Counted from the first letter of the stretch, positions 1 through 5,872 are shown. The stretch: 9,284 nt of DNA from Paracoccaceae bacterium (GCA_023260935.1 JALQTL010000180.1:1-9284), one strand, 5' to 3'. Numbers and translations: made by a program. The notes: generated by a model not told the origin, from the sequence alone.

Positions 1-5
1 GGGCG

Positions 6-1007
6 TCAGATCAGTTTCGCCATGGCCACGGCGGTATCTGCCATGCGGTTGGAAAAGCCCCATTCGTTGTCATACCAGGACAGCACAGAACACAGCGTGC
101 CGTCCATCACCTTGGTCTGATCCATGTGGAAGACCGACGAATGCGGATCGTGGTTGAAGTCGGCCGAGACGTTCTTGAAATTCGTATAGCCCAGGATGCC
201 CTTGAGCGGGCCATCGGCGGCGGCCTTGATCGCGGCATTGATCTCTTCCACCGAGGTGGCGCGCTTGGCGATGAACTTCAGATCGACGACCGAGACATTC
301 GGTGTCGGCACGCGGATGGCGAAGCCATCAAGCTTGCCCTTCAGATCGGGCAGGACCAGCCCCACGGCCTTGGCCGCGCCCGTGCTGGTGGGGATCATGC
401 TCAGCGCGGCGGCCCGGCCGCGATACAGATCCTTGTGCAGCGTATCCAGCGTCGGCTGGTCGCCGGTATAGCTGTGGATGGTGGTCATCATGCCTTTTTC
501 GATGCCGATCACATCGTTCAGCACATAGGCAACCGGCGACAGGCAGTTTGTGGTACAAGAGGCGTTCGACACCACGATGTCGTCACGGGTCAGCGTATGG
601 TGGTTCACACCGTAAACGATGGTCTTGTCGGCGCCGTCACCGGGGGCCGAGATCAGCACACGCTTCGATCCGTTTTCCAGATGGGCCTGGCACTTTTCCT
701 TGCTGGTGAAGATGCCGGTGCATTCCATCACGATATCCACATCCGACCAGGGCAGATCGGCGGGGTTGCGCAGGGCCGTTACCCGGATCTTGCCCCGGCC
801 GGCATCGATCCAGTCCTCGCCGGTGGTGACGGTACCCGGAAAGCGGCCATGAACGGAATCAAAGCGCAACAAATGGGCATTGGTTTCGACCGGGCCCAGA
901 TCGTTGATCGCGATGACCTCGATATCCTTGCGGCCGGATTCAATGATCGCGCGCAAGACGTTGCGCCCGATGCGTCCAAACCCGTTGATGGCGACCTTCA
1001 CCGTCAT
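6..1007 (-). CDS. gap: Glyceraldehyde-3-phosphate dehydrogenase, type I, NAD-type residues (GAPDH copy 1)
   Basis: A 333-residue cytosolic enzyme that oxidises and phosphorylates glyceraldehyde-3-phosphate to 1,3-bisphosphoglycerate, reversibly, in glycolysis/gluconeogenesis and the Calvin cycle. The length is the normal family length. Visible motifs are the N-terminal Rossmann glycine motif INGFGRIGR (residues 7-15), the active site SNASCTTNC with catalytic Cys151, His178 in TTIHSYTGDQ, and the C-terminal WYDNEWGFS. Residue 36 is Asp (AINDLG), the residue that contacts the adenosine ribose of NAD and disfavours NADP in this family. Residues 189-190 are Thr-Leu. The start codon ATG at 1005-1007 has a good Shine-Dalgarno, AGGAG, seven bases upstream. 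The gene lies 87 bases downstream of the 47-aa membrane protein gene and has its own LacI-type operator in that gap, so it may be transcribed both from gap copy 2 and independently. Family identity is certain; cofactor preference is inferred from residues. Confidence 0.97.
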   Translation of the reverse strand: MTVKVAINGFGRIGRNVLRAIIESGRKDIEVIAINDLGPVETNAHLLRFDSVHGRFPGTVTTGEDWIDAGRGKIRVTALRNPADLPWSDVDIVMECTGIFTSKEKCQAHLENGSKRVLISAPGDGADKTIVYGVNHHTLTRDDIVVSNASCTTNCLSPVAYVLNDVIGIEKGMMTTIHSYTGDQPTLDTLHKDLYRGRAAALSMIPTSTGAAKAVGLVLPDLKGKLDGFAIRVPTPNVSVVDLKFIAKRATSVEEINAAIKAAADGPLKGILGYTNFKNVSADFNHDPHSSVFHMDQTKVMDGTLCSVLSWYDNEWGFSNRMADTAVAMAKLI

Positions 1008-1040
1008 GGTATTCTCCTCTCAAAGCGACTCGGCTGCTAT

Positions 1041-1054
1041 GTTTAGCGCTAACA
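1041..1054. promoter_or_regulatory. LacI-type operator ahead of gap copy 1
   Basis: The core TTAGCGCTAA (1043-1052) is a perfect 10-bp palindrome with the central CpG typical of LacI/GalR-family operators. The 14-mer matches TGTTAGCGCTAACA at 12 of 14 positions. It ends 33 bases upstream of the gap copy 1 start codon. On the minus strand a weak promoter candidate (TTGCTT at 1073-1078, 17-base spacer, ATGTTA at 1050-1055) would place the operator over the -10 element, as expected for a repressor. The promoter is tentative. Related sites precede gap copy 2 and glgP. Confidence 0.65.
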
Positions 1055-1094
1055 TCACCAGATAGAGCCAGAAAGCAACGGCAGTTTGACGCTG

Positions 1095-1238
1095 TCAGCG
1101 CCAGAATGCCAGCCATTCCACCATATCGGCGAATTTGCGAAGAAGAAACATCAACGCCGCCCCGCCATTGGCCACAAGATCCAAGGCGATGGCGGCGAGG
1201 ATGACGCCCCCGATGATCAGGGCCAGTCTGTCGGTCAA
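1095..1238 (-). CDS. Small single-pass membrane protein, 47 aa, between the two gap genes
   Basis: A 47-residue product, roughly MTDRLALIIGGVILAAIALD followed by LVANGGAALMFLLRKFADMV and the C-terminus EWLAFWR. Residues 5-33 are strongly hydrophobic (one membrane segment, possibly a hairpin). They are followed by basic Arg34-Lys35 and an amphipathic, Trp-rich end. The start is TTG at 1236-1238, preceded by a strong AAGGGGG Shine-Dalgarno about five bases upstream; no in-frame ATG exists upstream within the intergenic space. The stop TGA is at 1095-1097. It sits 28 bases downstream of the gap copy 2 stop and on the same strand, so it is probably co-transcribed with it. From general familiarity, short proteins of this kind occur next to gap in Rhodobacteraceae, but no function is known to me. 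Protein character, ribosome site and spacing support a real gene; function is unassigned. Confidence 0.8.
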   Translation of the reverse strand: MTDRLALIIGGVILAAIALDLVANGGAALMFLLRKFADMVEWLAFWR

Positions 1239-1266
1239 TGTGCCCCCTTGCGGCGGCCTTCCCGCC

Positions 1267-2268
1267 TTATTGCATCAGCCGCCCCATGACGCCGGCCACA
1301 TCGGCCATTCGGCAGGAAAAGCCCCATTCGTTGTCATACCAGGCCAGCACGCGGACCGAACGGCCCACAACACGGGTCTGGTCCGGCGCGAAGATAGACG
1401 ATTGCGGCGTGTGGTTGAAGTCGATCGAGACCTTGGGTTCCGGATCATAGGCCATGACCATCCCCATATAGCCCGCACAGGCCTCGCGCACGATTTCGTT
1501 CACTTCGGCGGCGGTGACGGATTTTTCGGCGATGAAGGTCAGATCCACGGCCGAGACATTGGGCGTGGGCACGCGGATGGCCGATCCGTCCAGCTTGCCC
1601 TTCAGTTCCGGCAACACTTCGCCCAAGGCCTTGGCGGCGCCGGTCGAGGTGGGGATCATCGCCATGGCGGCGCTGCGGGCGCGGTACAGGTCAGCGTGGC
1701 GGCGGTCCAGCGTGGGCTGGTCGCCGGTGTAGGAATGGATCGTGGTCATGATCCCGGATTCAATGCCCACCGTATCGTTCAGCACCTTGGCCAGCGGCGC
1801 AAGGCAGTTGGTGGTGCAAGACCCGTTCGACACGACCAGATGCTCGGCCGTCAGGGCGCGGTGGTTCACACCGTAAACCACGGTCTTGTCGGCGTTCTTG
1901 GCCGGGGCACTGACCAGCACGCGCTTGGCACCGCGGCCCAGATGTACGGCCGCCTTGTCACGGTCGTTGAACTTGCCGGTGCATTCCAGCACCACGTCCA
2001 CGCCCTCCCAATCCAGATCCTGCGGATTGTAGGTCGACATCACCCGGATCGGCCCGCGGCCCAGATCCAGCATGCCGTCGCGCACCTTTACCGTGCCCGG
2101 GAAACGGCCATGGACAGAGTCATATTTCAGCAAGTGGGCGTTGGTTTCGATCGGGCCGGTGGCGTTGATGGCCACGACCTGAACGTCGTTGCGGTTCGAT
2201 TCCGCAATATGCGCCAGAGTGCAGCGCCCGATACGGCCAAATCCGTTGATGCCGACTGTAATTGTCAT
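1267..2268 (-). CDS. gap: Glyceraldehyde-3-phosphate dehydrogenase, type I, with NADP-type residues (GAPDH copy 2)
   Basis: A 333-residue paralogue of the neighbouring GAPDH. It has the Rossmann motif INGFGRIGR (7-15), catalytic Cys151 in SNGSCTTNC, His178 in TTIHSYTGDQ, and WYDNEWGFS near the end. Unlike copy 1, residue 36 is Ala (AINATG), not Asp, and residues 189-190 are Arg-Arg. In this family loss of the Asp and changes at the Leu187-Pro188 position (Bacillus numbering) go with NADP acceptance, as in B. subtilis GapB and plastid GAPDH. I infer an NADP-using or dual-cofactor, possibly gluconeogenic enzyme. The open frame extends to 2397, but the N-terminus MTITVGINGFGR aligned with copy 1 and the GGAGAG ribosome site fix the start at ATG 2266-2268; the upstream 43 codons are non-homologous leader containing operators. 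First gene of a probable gap/small membrane protein/gap cluster. Confidence 0.96.
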   Translation of the reverse strand: MTITVGINGFGRIGRCTLAHIAESNRNDVQVVAINATGPIETNAHLLKYDSVHGRFPGTVKVRDGMLDLGRGPIRVMSTYNPQDLDWEGVDVVLECTGKFNDRDKAAVHLGRGAKRVLVSAPAKNADKTVVYGVNHRALTAEHLVVSNGSCTTNCLAPLAKVLNDTVGIESGIMTTIHSYTGDQPTLDRRHADLYRARSAAMAMIPTSTGAAKALGEVLPELKGKLDGSAIRVPTPNVSAVDLTFIAEKSVTAAEVNEIVREACAGYMGMVMAYDPEPKVSIDFNHTPQSSIFAPDQTRVVGRSVRVLAWYDNEWGFSCRMADVAGVMGRLMQ

Positions 2269-2289
2269 GCGTCTCTCCAACACCTTGCG

Positions 2290-2304
2290 AGTCGTCCCTC
2301 GACT
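2290..2304 (-). other. Small hairpin in gap copy 2 leader
   Basis: AGTCG and CGACT form a five-base-pair stem with a five-base loop, 21 bases upstream of the start codon. It could be mRNA structure in the untranslated leader or chance. No regulator is suggested. Confidence 0.25.
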
Positions 2305-2354
2305 TATCCGGTATGCTTTTGTATTCAAAGCTTGAAAACGACGCTTTTTCAGCA

Positions 2355-2368
2355 TGTTAGCGCAAAAC
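2355..2368. promoter_or_regulatory. LacI-type operator A ahead of gap copy 2
   Basis: TGTTAGCGCAAAAC matches TGTTAGCGCTAACA at 11 of 14 positions, including the central GCGC and the complete left half-site. It is 86 bases upstream of the gap copy 2 start codon, and its centre is 19 bp from operator B. No convincing -35/-10 pair is visible in this leader. Confidence 0.55.
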
Positions 2369-2373
2369 TTCCG

Positions 2374-2387
2374 TGTTTGCGCTAACG
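2374..2387. promoter_or_regulatory. LacI-type operator B ahead of gap copy 2
   Basis: TGTTTGCGCTAACG matches TGTTAGCGCTAACA at 12 of 14 positions. The 11-mer GTTAGCGCAAA of operator A (2356-2366) is the exact reverse complement of TTTGCGCTAAC here (2376-2386), so the two sites form an inverted pair with a nine-base spacer. This fits tandem binding of two dimers on nearly the same helix face, or one complex operator. Confidence 0.6.
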
Positions 2388-2409
2388 ATTCCGCCACTTG
2401 TGCTGACCA

Positions 2410-2440
2410 GCCGCCCCCGCGGGAGCTTGCGGGGGGCGGC
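2410..2440 (-). terminator. GC-rich hairpin after the VPLPA-CTERM gene
   Basis: GCCGCCCCCGC (2410-2420) pairs with GCGGGGGGCGGC (2429-2440), giving an 11-bp stem with one bulged base and an eight-base loop. It begins about ten bases past the stop codon of the minus-strand surface-protein gene and ahead of the gap copy 2 regulatory region. No U-tract follows, so it is an incomplete intrinsic terminator, but its position between two tandem genes fits transcript termination or 3'-end protection. Confidence 0.5.
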
Positions 2441-2450
2441 CGGGGTAGGA

Positions 2451-3857
2451 TCAGGCCTTGCGGCGGCGCAGGGCAACAAGCCCCACCAAGGCCCCGGCAA
2501 GCAGCGGCAGACCGGCCGGCAGCGGCACCGGGGCGAAGCTGTCGGCCAGGTCTCCGGTGGTGAAAACCTGCCCGCTGCCGAACTCCCAGCGGCCAAAATT
2601 GCTGACCCGCGCACTGACCAGACCGGCAACGGTCGTCAGGCCGAAAGACACGATCCCGTCCAGCACCGAAAAGCTGGCCAGATCGCCAAGGCCATAGTCT
2701 GCAAGGCGCAGCGTGTTCTGCCCCTCACCGCCATCGGCCAGCCCGTCGAACAGCAGGCCCGAGGTCAGCGACCGGATCTCCAGCACATCATCACCGGCCC
2801 CGAAGCGGATGCCCCCCATCAGTACTGACGCCCCCGAGAGCGATACCAGACTGTCCCCCTGAAGCGGTGAAAGCGCGATGGCAGTGCCTCCCCGTCCGTT
2901 CAATGTGCCGCTGTTGCGGATTTCGACACTGCTGGCGGCCGCCGGATCGGCGCCAATGGCGGCCGGCCCTTCGATATAGCCCGCGTTCACGATGGTCAGC
3001 TTGCCCGAAGGACGAAGCGGATCGCGGCTGTTGTCGAACTCGGGGTCGATGTCGATGCCATGGCCCTCGGTTCCGGCAGAGATGATGCGGCCAGTCAGAT
3101 GATTGGTGATCAGGCCCTCGTCGATGTCGATGCCGTCATCGCTGCCCTGAATCGTTCCGAAGTTTTCGACGGTGCCAGAGGCGAACTGAACCCCGTCGGC
3201 GTCCGCCACGCCGTCGCGTGCCTGAATCGTGCCATGGTTGATCAGGCTGAAATCGTCGCGCGCCTCGATCACCTCTTCGCCGCCGGTCATGGTGCCGTAG
3301 TTGACCACTTGGGTGCCTTGCCCGCGCAGTTGCAGCGCGCGCCCGTCCTGCGACGAGATGGTGCCGTAATTCATCACGACCGAGCCCGGCGCCGGGTCTT
3401 CGGTGCGGATGGTCTGACGGCGCGATGTGATTTCGCCGTCGGCCTCATTGATGATCACCAGCCCCCCGCCAAAGCCGGAAAGCGCATGGATGGCGCGATC
3501 ACCGCTGGAGATGACGCCCGAATTGGTGATGGTCAGCCCGGTGCCGGTGGCGGCTATCGCATTGGTGTTGTTGCGGGTGTCGGTGTTGACGATGGTGCCG
3601 CGGTTGGCGATGCTGACGCCGGTGCCGCCCAAGGCGAAGGGGGCGGTGTCGCGGCTGGCGCTGGTCACGCTGCCCGAAGGGGTGACGTCGACGGCAAGGC
3701 CATCCTGGGCCGAGGTCACGGGGGCGCTGCCCGGTGCAGCGCAGGTGACGGTGGGCGTCAGCGCACCAAGATCAAAGACGCAAGATGCGGCATGGCCGGC
3801 TTGCGGCAGGGCAAAGAGGACAAGGGCGGTCGTCGAAAATGCGGAAAGGCGCACCAT
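2451..3857 (-). CDS. Secreted beta-helix repeat protein with VPLPA-CTERM sorting tail
   Basis: A 468-residue exported protein. Residues 1-23 are a signal peptide (Arg3, hydrophobic core, cleavage likely after GHA). Cys26 and Cys39 could form a disulfide. From about residue 84 to 320 there are about ten short units of the type N-x-G-T-I (NRGTI, NSGVI, NYGTI, NYGTM, NHGTI, NFGTI, NAGYI, NSGTL), spaced about 20-30 residues, the pattern of a right-handed parallel beta-helix as in passenger domains and pectate-lyase-like folds. A FGAGDDVLEI stretch (352-361) and DGGEGQNTLRL follow. The C-terminus has VPLPAG (444-449), a hydrophobic segment and RRRK, which is the VPLPA-CTERM signal handled by an exosortase (XrtD type) in Rhodobacterales. 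The open frame runs upstream to 4325, but the signal peptide and an AAGGAG ribosome site place the start at ATG 3855-3857. No enzymatic residues are recognised; ligand and role are unknown. Confidence 0.88.
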   Translation of the reverse strand: MVRLSAFSTTALVLFALPQAGHAASCVFDLGALTPTVTCAAPGSAPVTSAQDGLAVDVTPSGSVTSASRDTAPFALGGTGVSIANRGTIVNTDTRNNTNAIAATGTGLTITNSGVISSGDRAIHALSGFGGGLVIINEADGEITSRRQTIRTEDPAPGSVVMNYGTISSQDGRALQLRGQGTQVVNYGTMTGGEEVIEARDDFSLINHGTIQARDGVADADGVQFASGTVENFGTIQGSDDGIDIDEGLITNHLTGRIISAGTEGHGIDIDPEFDNSRDPLRPSGKLTIVNAGYIEGPAAIGADPAAASSVEIRNSGTLNGRGGTAIALSPLQGDSLVSLSGASVLMGGIRFGAGDDVLEIRSLTSGLLFDGLADGGEGQNTLRLADYGLGDLASFSVLDGIVSFGLTTVAGLVSARVSNFGRWEFGSGQVFTTGDLADSFAPVPLPAGLPLLAGALVGLVALRRRKA

Positions 3858-4044
3858 GGCAAGAACTCCTTCAAATGATTTTTGGCCATGCACAGGGCCG
3901 GCCGGGTGCCGGCAGCGATGCCCGACAAGGGTGACAGGTGCGCCTCGGTTCCATGATCCTTTTGTAACAGTCTGGCATCGAACTTGCGCGATTGCGGCGG
4001 GGCCGGAATCGGATAAGCATGACAAAAGCTTGGGCGGAGGGCGG

Positions 4045-5010
4045 ATGAGCGGTCTTTTGGCACTTCTGGATGACGTGGCGGCCATCGCAAAGGTTGCCGC
4101 GGCCTCGGTCGATGACGTGGCGGCGGCAGCGGCCAAGGCCGGGTCAAAGGCGGCAGGCGTGGTCATCGACGATGCCGCCGTGGCGCCGAAATATGTGACC
4201 GGCTTTGCGGCGGACCGTGAATTGCCGATGATCTGGAAGATTGCCCGCGGGTCTGTGCGCAACAAGCTGCTGTTCCTGCTGCCCGGGTTGTTGTTGTTGC
4301 AGGCGCTGGTGCCGCAGGCGATCACGCCGATGTTGATGCTGGGCGGGGCCTATCTGTGCTTTGAGGGCGCGGAAAAGGTGTTTCACAAGCTGTTTCCCCA
4401 TGGCGACGCGGCGGTCGAGCAGGATTTCGACACCCGTGATCCTGCGCATCTGGAAGAGGAAAAGGTGGCGGGCGCCATCAAGACCGATTTCATCCTGTCG
4501 GCCGAAATCATGACAATCGCGCTTGCGTCGATCCCCGACAGCACCCTGTGGATGGAGGCGGTGACACTGGCCATCGTCGGCGTGCTGATCACGGCGGCGG
4601 TTTATGGCGCTGTGGCGCTGATCGTGAAGATGGATGACATCGGCCTGCATCTGGCCGCAACCGGGCGCACCGGGGCAGGGCGCGCCCTTGGCCGGGGGCT
4701 TGTATCGGCCATGCCGTCGCTGCTGGCCCTGCTGTCCGGCGTGGGTACGCTGGCCATGCTGTGGGTGGGGGGCAATATCCTGACCCATGGGCTGCAAGTG
4801 CTGGGCTGGCCGTGGATTTATGACCAGATCCACCACATCGCCGAAGCGGTGGCCCATGCCGTGCCGCAGGCGCCGGGCGTCGTGGGCTGGCTGGTGACGG
4901 CAACGCTGGACGGGCTTTTGGGGGTGGTGGTGGGGATGTTGCTGATCCCGCTGGCCACGCGGGTGCTGGGGCCGCTGCTGGCGGCGGTCTTGGGCAAGTC
5001 TGCACATTAG
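4045..5010 (+). CDS. yedI: DUF808 family inner-membrane protein (YedI-like)
   Basis: A 321-residue polytopic membrane protein matching the DUF808/YedI family, whose biochemical function is not established. Typical features are the N-terminal SGLLALLDDVA followed by an Ala-rich stretch with repeated DD, the segment VAPKYVTGFAADRELPMIWKI split across residues 46-66, a hydrophobic pair around 72-107, the ILSAEIMTIALASI region (150-163), and further membrane segments near 172-195, 223-250 and 277-315. The start is ATG 4045-4047 with GGAGG four bases upstream; the open frame continues upstream to 3427, but that part overlaps the surface-protein gene and is a shadow. The gene is divergent from the surface-protein gene (187 bases between them) and convergent with the nsrR-like gene (29 bases). 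The symbol follows the E. coli family member; function is not inferred. Confidence 0.92.
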   Translation: MSGLLALLDDVAAIAKVAAASVDDVAAAAAKAGSKAAGVVIDDAAVAPKYVTGFAADRELPMIWKIARGSVRNKLLFLLPGLLLLQALVPQAITPMLMLGGAYLCFEGAEKVFHKLFPHGDAAVEQDFDTRDPAHLEEEKVAGAIKTDFILSAEIMTIALASIPDSTLWMEAVTLAIVGVLITAAVYGAVALIVKMDDIGLHLAATGRTGAGRALGRGLVSAMPSLLALLSGVGTLAMLWVGGNILTHGLQVLGWPWIYDQIHHIAEAVAHAVPQAPGVVGWLVTATLDGLLGVVVGMLLIPLATRVLGPLLAAVLGKSAH

Positions 5011-5027
5011 GCCCGGGTAAGGGCCAA
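5008..5027. terminator. Possible weak bidirectional hairpin between yedI and nsrR
   Basis: GGCCC (5010-5014) and GGGCC (5021-5025) form a five-base-pair stem with a six-base loop, in the short gap between two converging genes and overlapping the yedI stop codon. There is no U-run on either side. The placement suggests a shared terminator, but the stem is short. Confidence 0.3.
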
Positions 5028-5039
5028 TGCACGGCTGGG

Positions 5040-5474
5040 TCAGGCGACCTTGAGCAGGCCCTGAAGTTCGTTGTTGTCGCGCATCAGATCGGTGATCGAA
5101 ACCGCGTCCAGCTTGGCGTAAAAGGCATCCAGTGCCTCGGCCAGCACGCATTTCAACCGGCAGGCCCCGACCAGCGGGCAATTGTTTTCCGCGCCGGCAA
5201 AGCACTCGGCGAAAGGCAGCACGGCCTCGAATGCGCGAAACACCTCGCCCACGCGGATGTCATCGGCGCGGCGCCCCAGCATCAGGCCACCCGCGCGGCC
5301 GCGGACGGTTTTCAGGAACCCCTTTTGCGCCAAAAGGTGAATGACCTGGGCCAGATGGTTTTCACTGGCGTTGCAGGTTTCTGCCACTTCCTGTTTGCGC
5401 ACGATGCGCCCGGGGTTGGCGGCGCAGAACATCAGAGTGCGCATTGCCAAATTGGTGCGGGTGGTCAGTCGCAT
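5040..5474 (-). CDS. nsrR: Rrf2-family iron-sulfur transcription regulator, NsrR-type
   Basis: A 144-residue DNA-binding regulator of the Rrf2 family. The winged-helix domain (residues 1-65) includes NASENHLAQVIHLLAQ and the wing VRGRAGG. Three cysteines, Cys91, Cys99 and Cys105, have C-x7-C-x5-C spacing within AECF...NCPLVGACRLK, which matches Gram-positive NsrR and suggests a nitric-oxide-sensitive iron-sulfur cluster; a fourth, Cys109, lies close by. NsrR proteins usually repress nitric-oxide detoxification genes. The iron regulator RirA of alphaproteobacteria is related and has a similar cysteine region, and residue 8 here is Asn as in RirA rather than the Asp that ligates the cluster in some NsrRs. 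NsrR is favoured by the recognition helix (NHL) and ACRLK, but RirA-like is the alternative. The start is ATG 5472-5474 with only a weak GGAC ribosome site. An FNR-type box lies 62 bases upstream. No NO-detoxification gene is in the window. Confidence 0.85.
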   Translation of the reverse strand: MRLTTRTNLAMRTLMFCAANPGRIVRKQEVAETCNASENHLAQVIHLLAQKGFLKTVRGRAGGLMLGRRADDIRVGEVFRAFEAVLPFAECFAGAENNCPLVGACRLKCVLAEALDAFYAKLDAVSITDLMRDNNELQGLLKVA

Positions 5475-5536
5475 GGCGGGGGTCCGTTGTGCAGCGGGTC
5501 AATGGCCCTGCATTTCCCACTTATCGCGCTGACACA

Positions 5537-5550
5537 TTGATCCAGATCAG
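5537..5550. promoter_or_regulatory. FNR/CRP-family box (TTGAT-N4-ATCAg)
   Basis: TTGATCCAGATCAG matches the consensus TTGAT-N4-ATCAA at nine of ten defined positions. This motif is bound by FNR/FnrL and by the NO-responsive NnrR/DNR regulators in proteobacteria. It lies 62 bases upstream of the nsrR start codon and 322 upstream of glgP. The AATAT at 5574-5578 lies about 32 bp from its centre on the plus strand, close to class II activation geometry toward glgP, while nsrR is nearer. Which gene it serves cannot be decided from the sequence. Confidence 0.6.
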
Positions 5551-5685
5551 AATGGGTAGCGGAAAGCCCGAAGAATATGCAACTTCCACCGAAGGACGCC
5601 CCTTTTTCATCCATCGCGCCGCAGGTCGGGGGCACATGGGGGAAATTCCGTCAATTCCCGCCGTCTTCGGTCCTGCGCCGACTTC

Positions 5686-5697
5686 CAAAGCGCTTTG
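5686..5697. promoter_or_regulatory. Perfect 12-bp palindrome, second LacI-type operator candidate
   Basis: CAAAGCGCTTTG is a perfect palindrome with central GCGC. It resembles operators of LacI-family sugar regulators, such as the alpha-glucoside regulator AglR of alphaproteobacteria (from memory, unverified). It stands 175 bases upstream of the chosen glgP start, and its centre is 65 bp from that of the other operator candidate at 5749-5764. The half-sites differ from the TGTTAGC type, so a different regulator is likely. Confidence 0.5.
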
Positions 5698-5748
5698 AAA
5701 ATCGTAAGCCTCTGGCAATTCACATCTTTAATGTCGTGCTTTTCGGCG

Positions 5749-5764
5749 GTGTTTGCGGTAACAC
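5749..5764. promoter_or_regulatory. LacI-type operator ahead of glgP, same family as gap sites
   Basis: GTGTTTGCGGTAACAC is an imperfect palindrome with five perfect outer pairs on each side. Its inner 14-mer (5750-5763) matches TGTTAGCGCTAACA at 12 of 14 positions. It ends 108 bases upstream of the chosen glgP start. Its resemblance to the three gap sites suggests a shared regulator of glycogen use and GAPDH. Confidence 0.55.
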
Positions 5765-5872
5765 TGGGATCACGTTCCGCGTGTGGCCTCGATGTGCCCG
5801 TTTCAGGCCTTGGCTGCCTGCTTGACGCTGCCAATGCGGTGCCTAGCCTTGGGTCTGAGGATACACGAAGAG

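Larger units (their letters stand above)
5475..5872. other. Intergenic region between nsrR and glgP
   Basis: 398 bases between divergent genes. It holds an FNR-type box nearest nsrR (5537-5550), a perfect 12-bp palindrome (5686-5697) and a TGTTAGCGCTAACA-like operator (5749-5764) nearer glgP. Short open frames on both strands here lack ribosome sites and recognisable protein character. No tRNA, repeat or clear terminator was seen. A TTTAAT at 5727-5732 could be a -10 element for glgP, but no good -35 partner is present. Confidence 0.6.

Noticed and set aside
126..1046. Long plus-strand open frame opposite gap copy 1
   Set aside because: It lies antisense to a clearly conserved GAPDH; its His/Gly/Asp-rich translation has no recognisable domain. 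It is a high-GC shadow frame.
2324..2336. TTCAA-AGC-TTGAA inverted repeat in the gap copy 2 leader
   Set aside because: Short and AT-rich around a HindIII-like palindrome, with no second copy in the window; could be chance.
1135..2385. 416-codon plus-strand open frame opposite gap copy 2 and the small membrane protein
   Set aside because: Same kind of shadow as the frame opposite gap copy 1, with a similar composition because the two gap genes are paralogues. No ribosome site.
2269..2397. 43-codon N-terminal extension of gap copy 2
   Set aside because: It does not align with GAPDH, contains the operator pair, and a good ribosome site precedes the internal ATG that aligns with copy 1.
3858..4325. 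Upstream extension of the VPLPA-CTERM protein
   Set aside because: The signal peptide must be N-terminal, and the extension overlaps yedI in antisense.
4144..5205. 353-codon minus-strand frame across yedI and the end of nsrR
   Set aside because: Gln/Arg/His-rich translation typical of antisense shadows, overlapping two well-supported genes.
5521..5718. 65-codon minus-strand frame in the nsrR-glgP intergenic region
   Set aside because: No ribosome site, no hydrophobic or domain pattern, and it overlaps the FNR box and palindrome.
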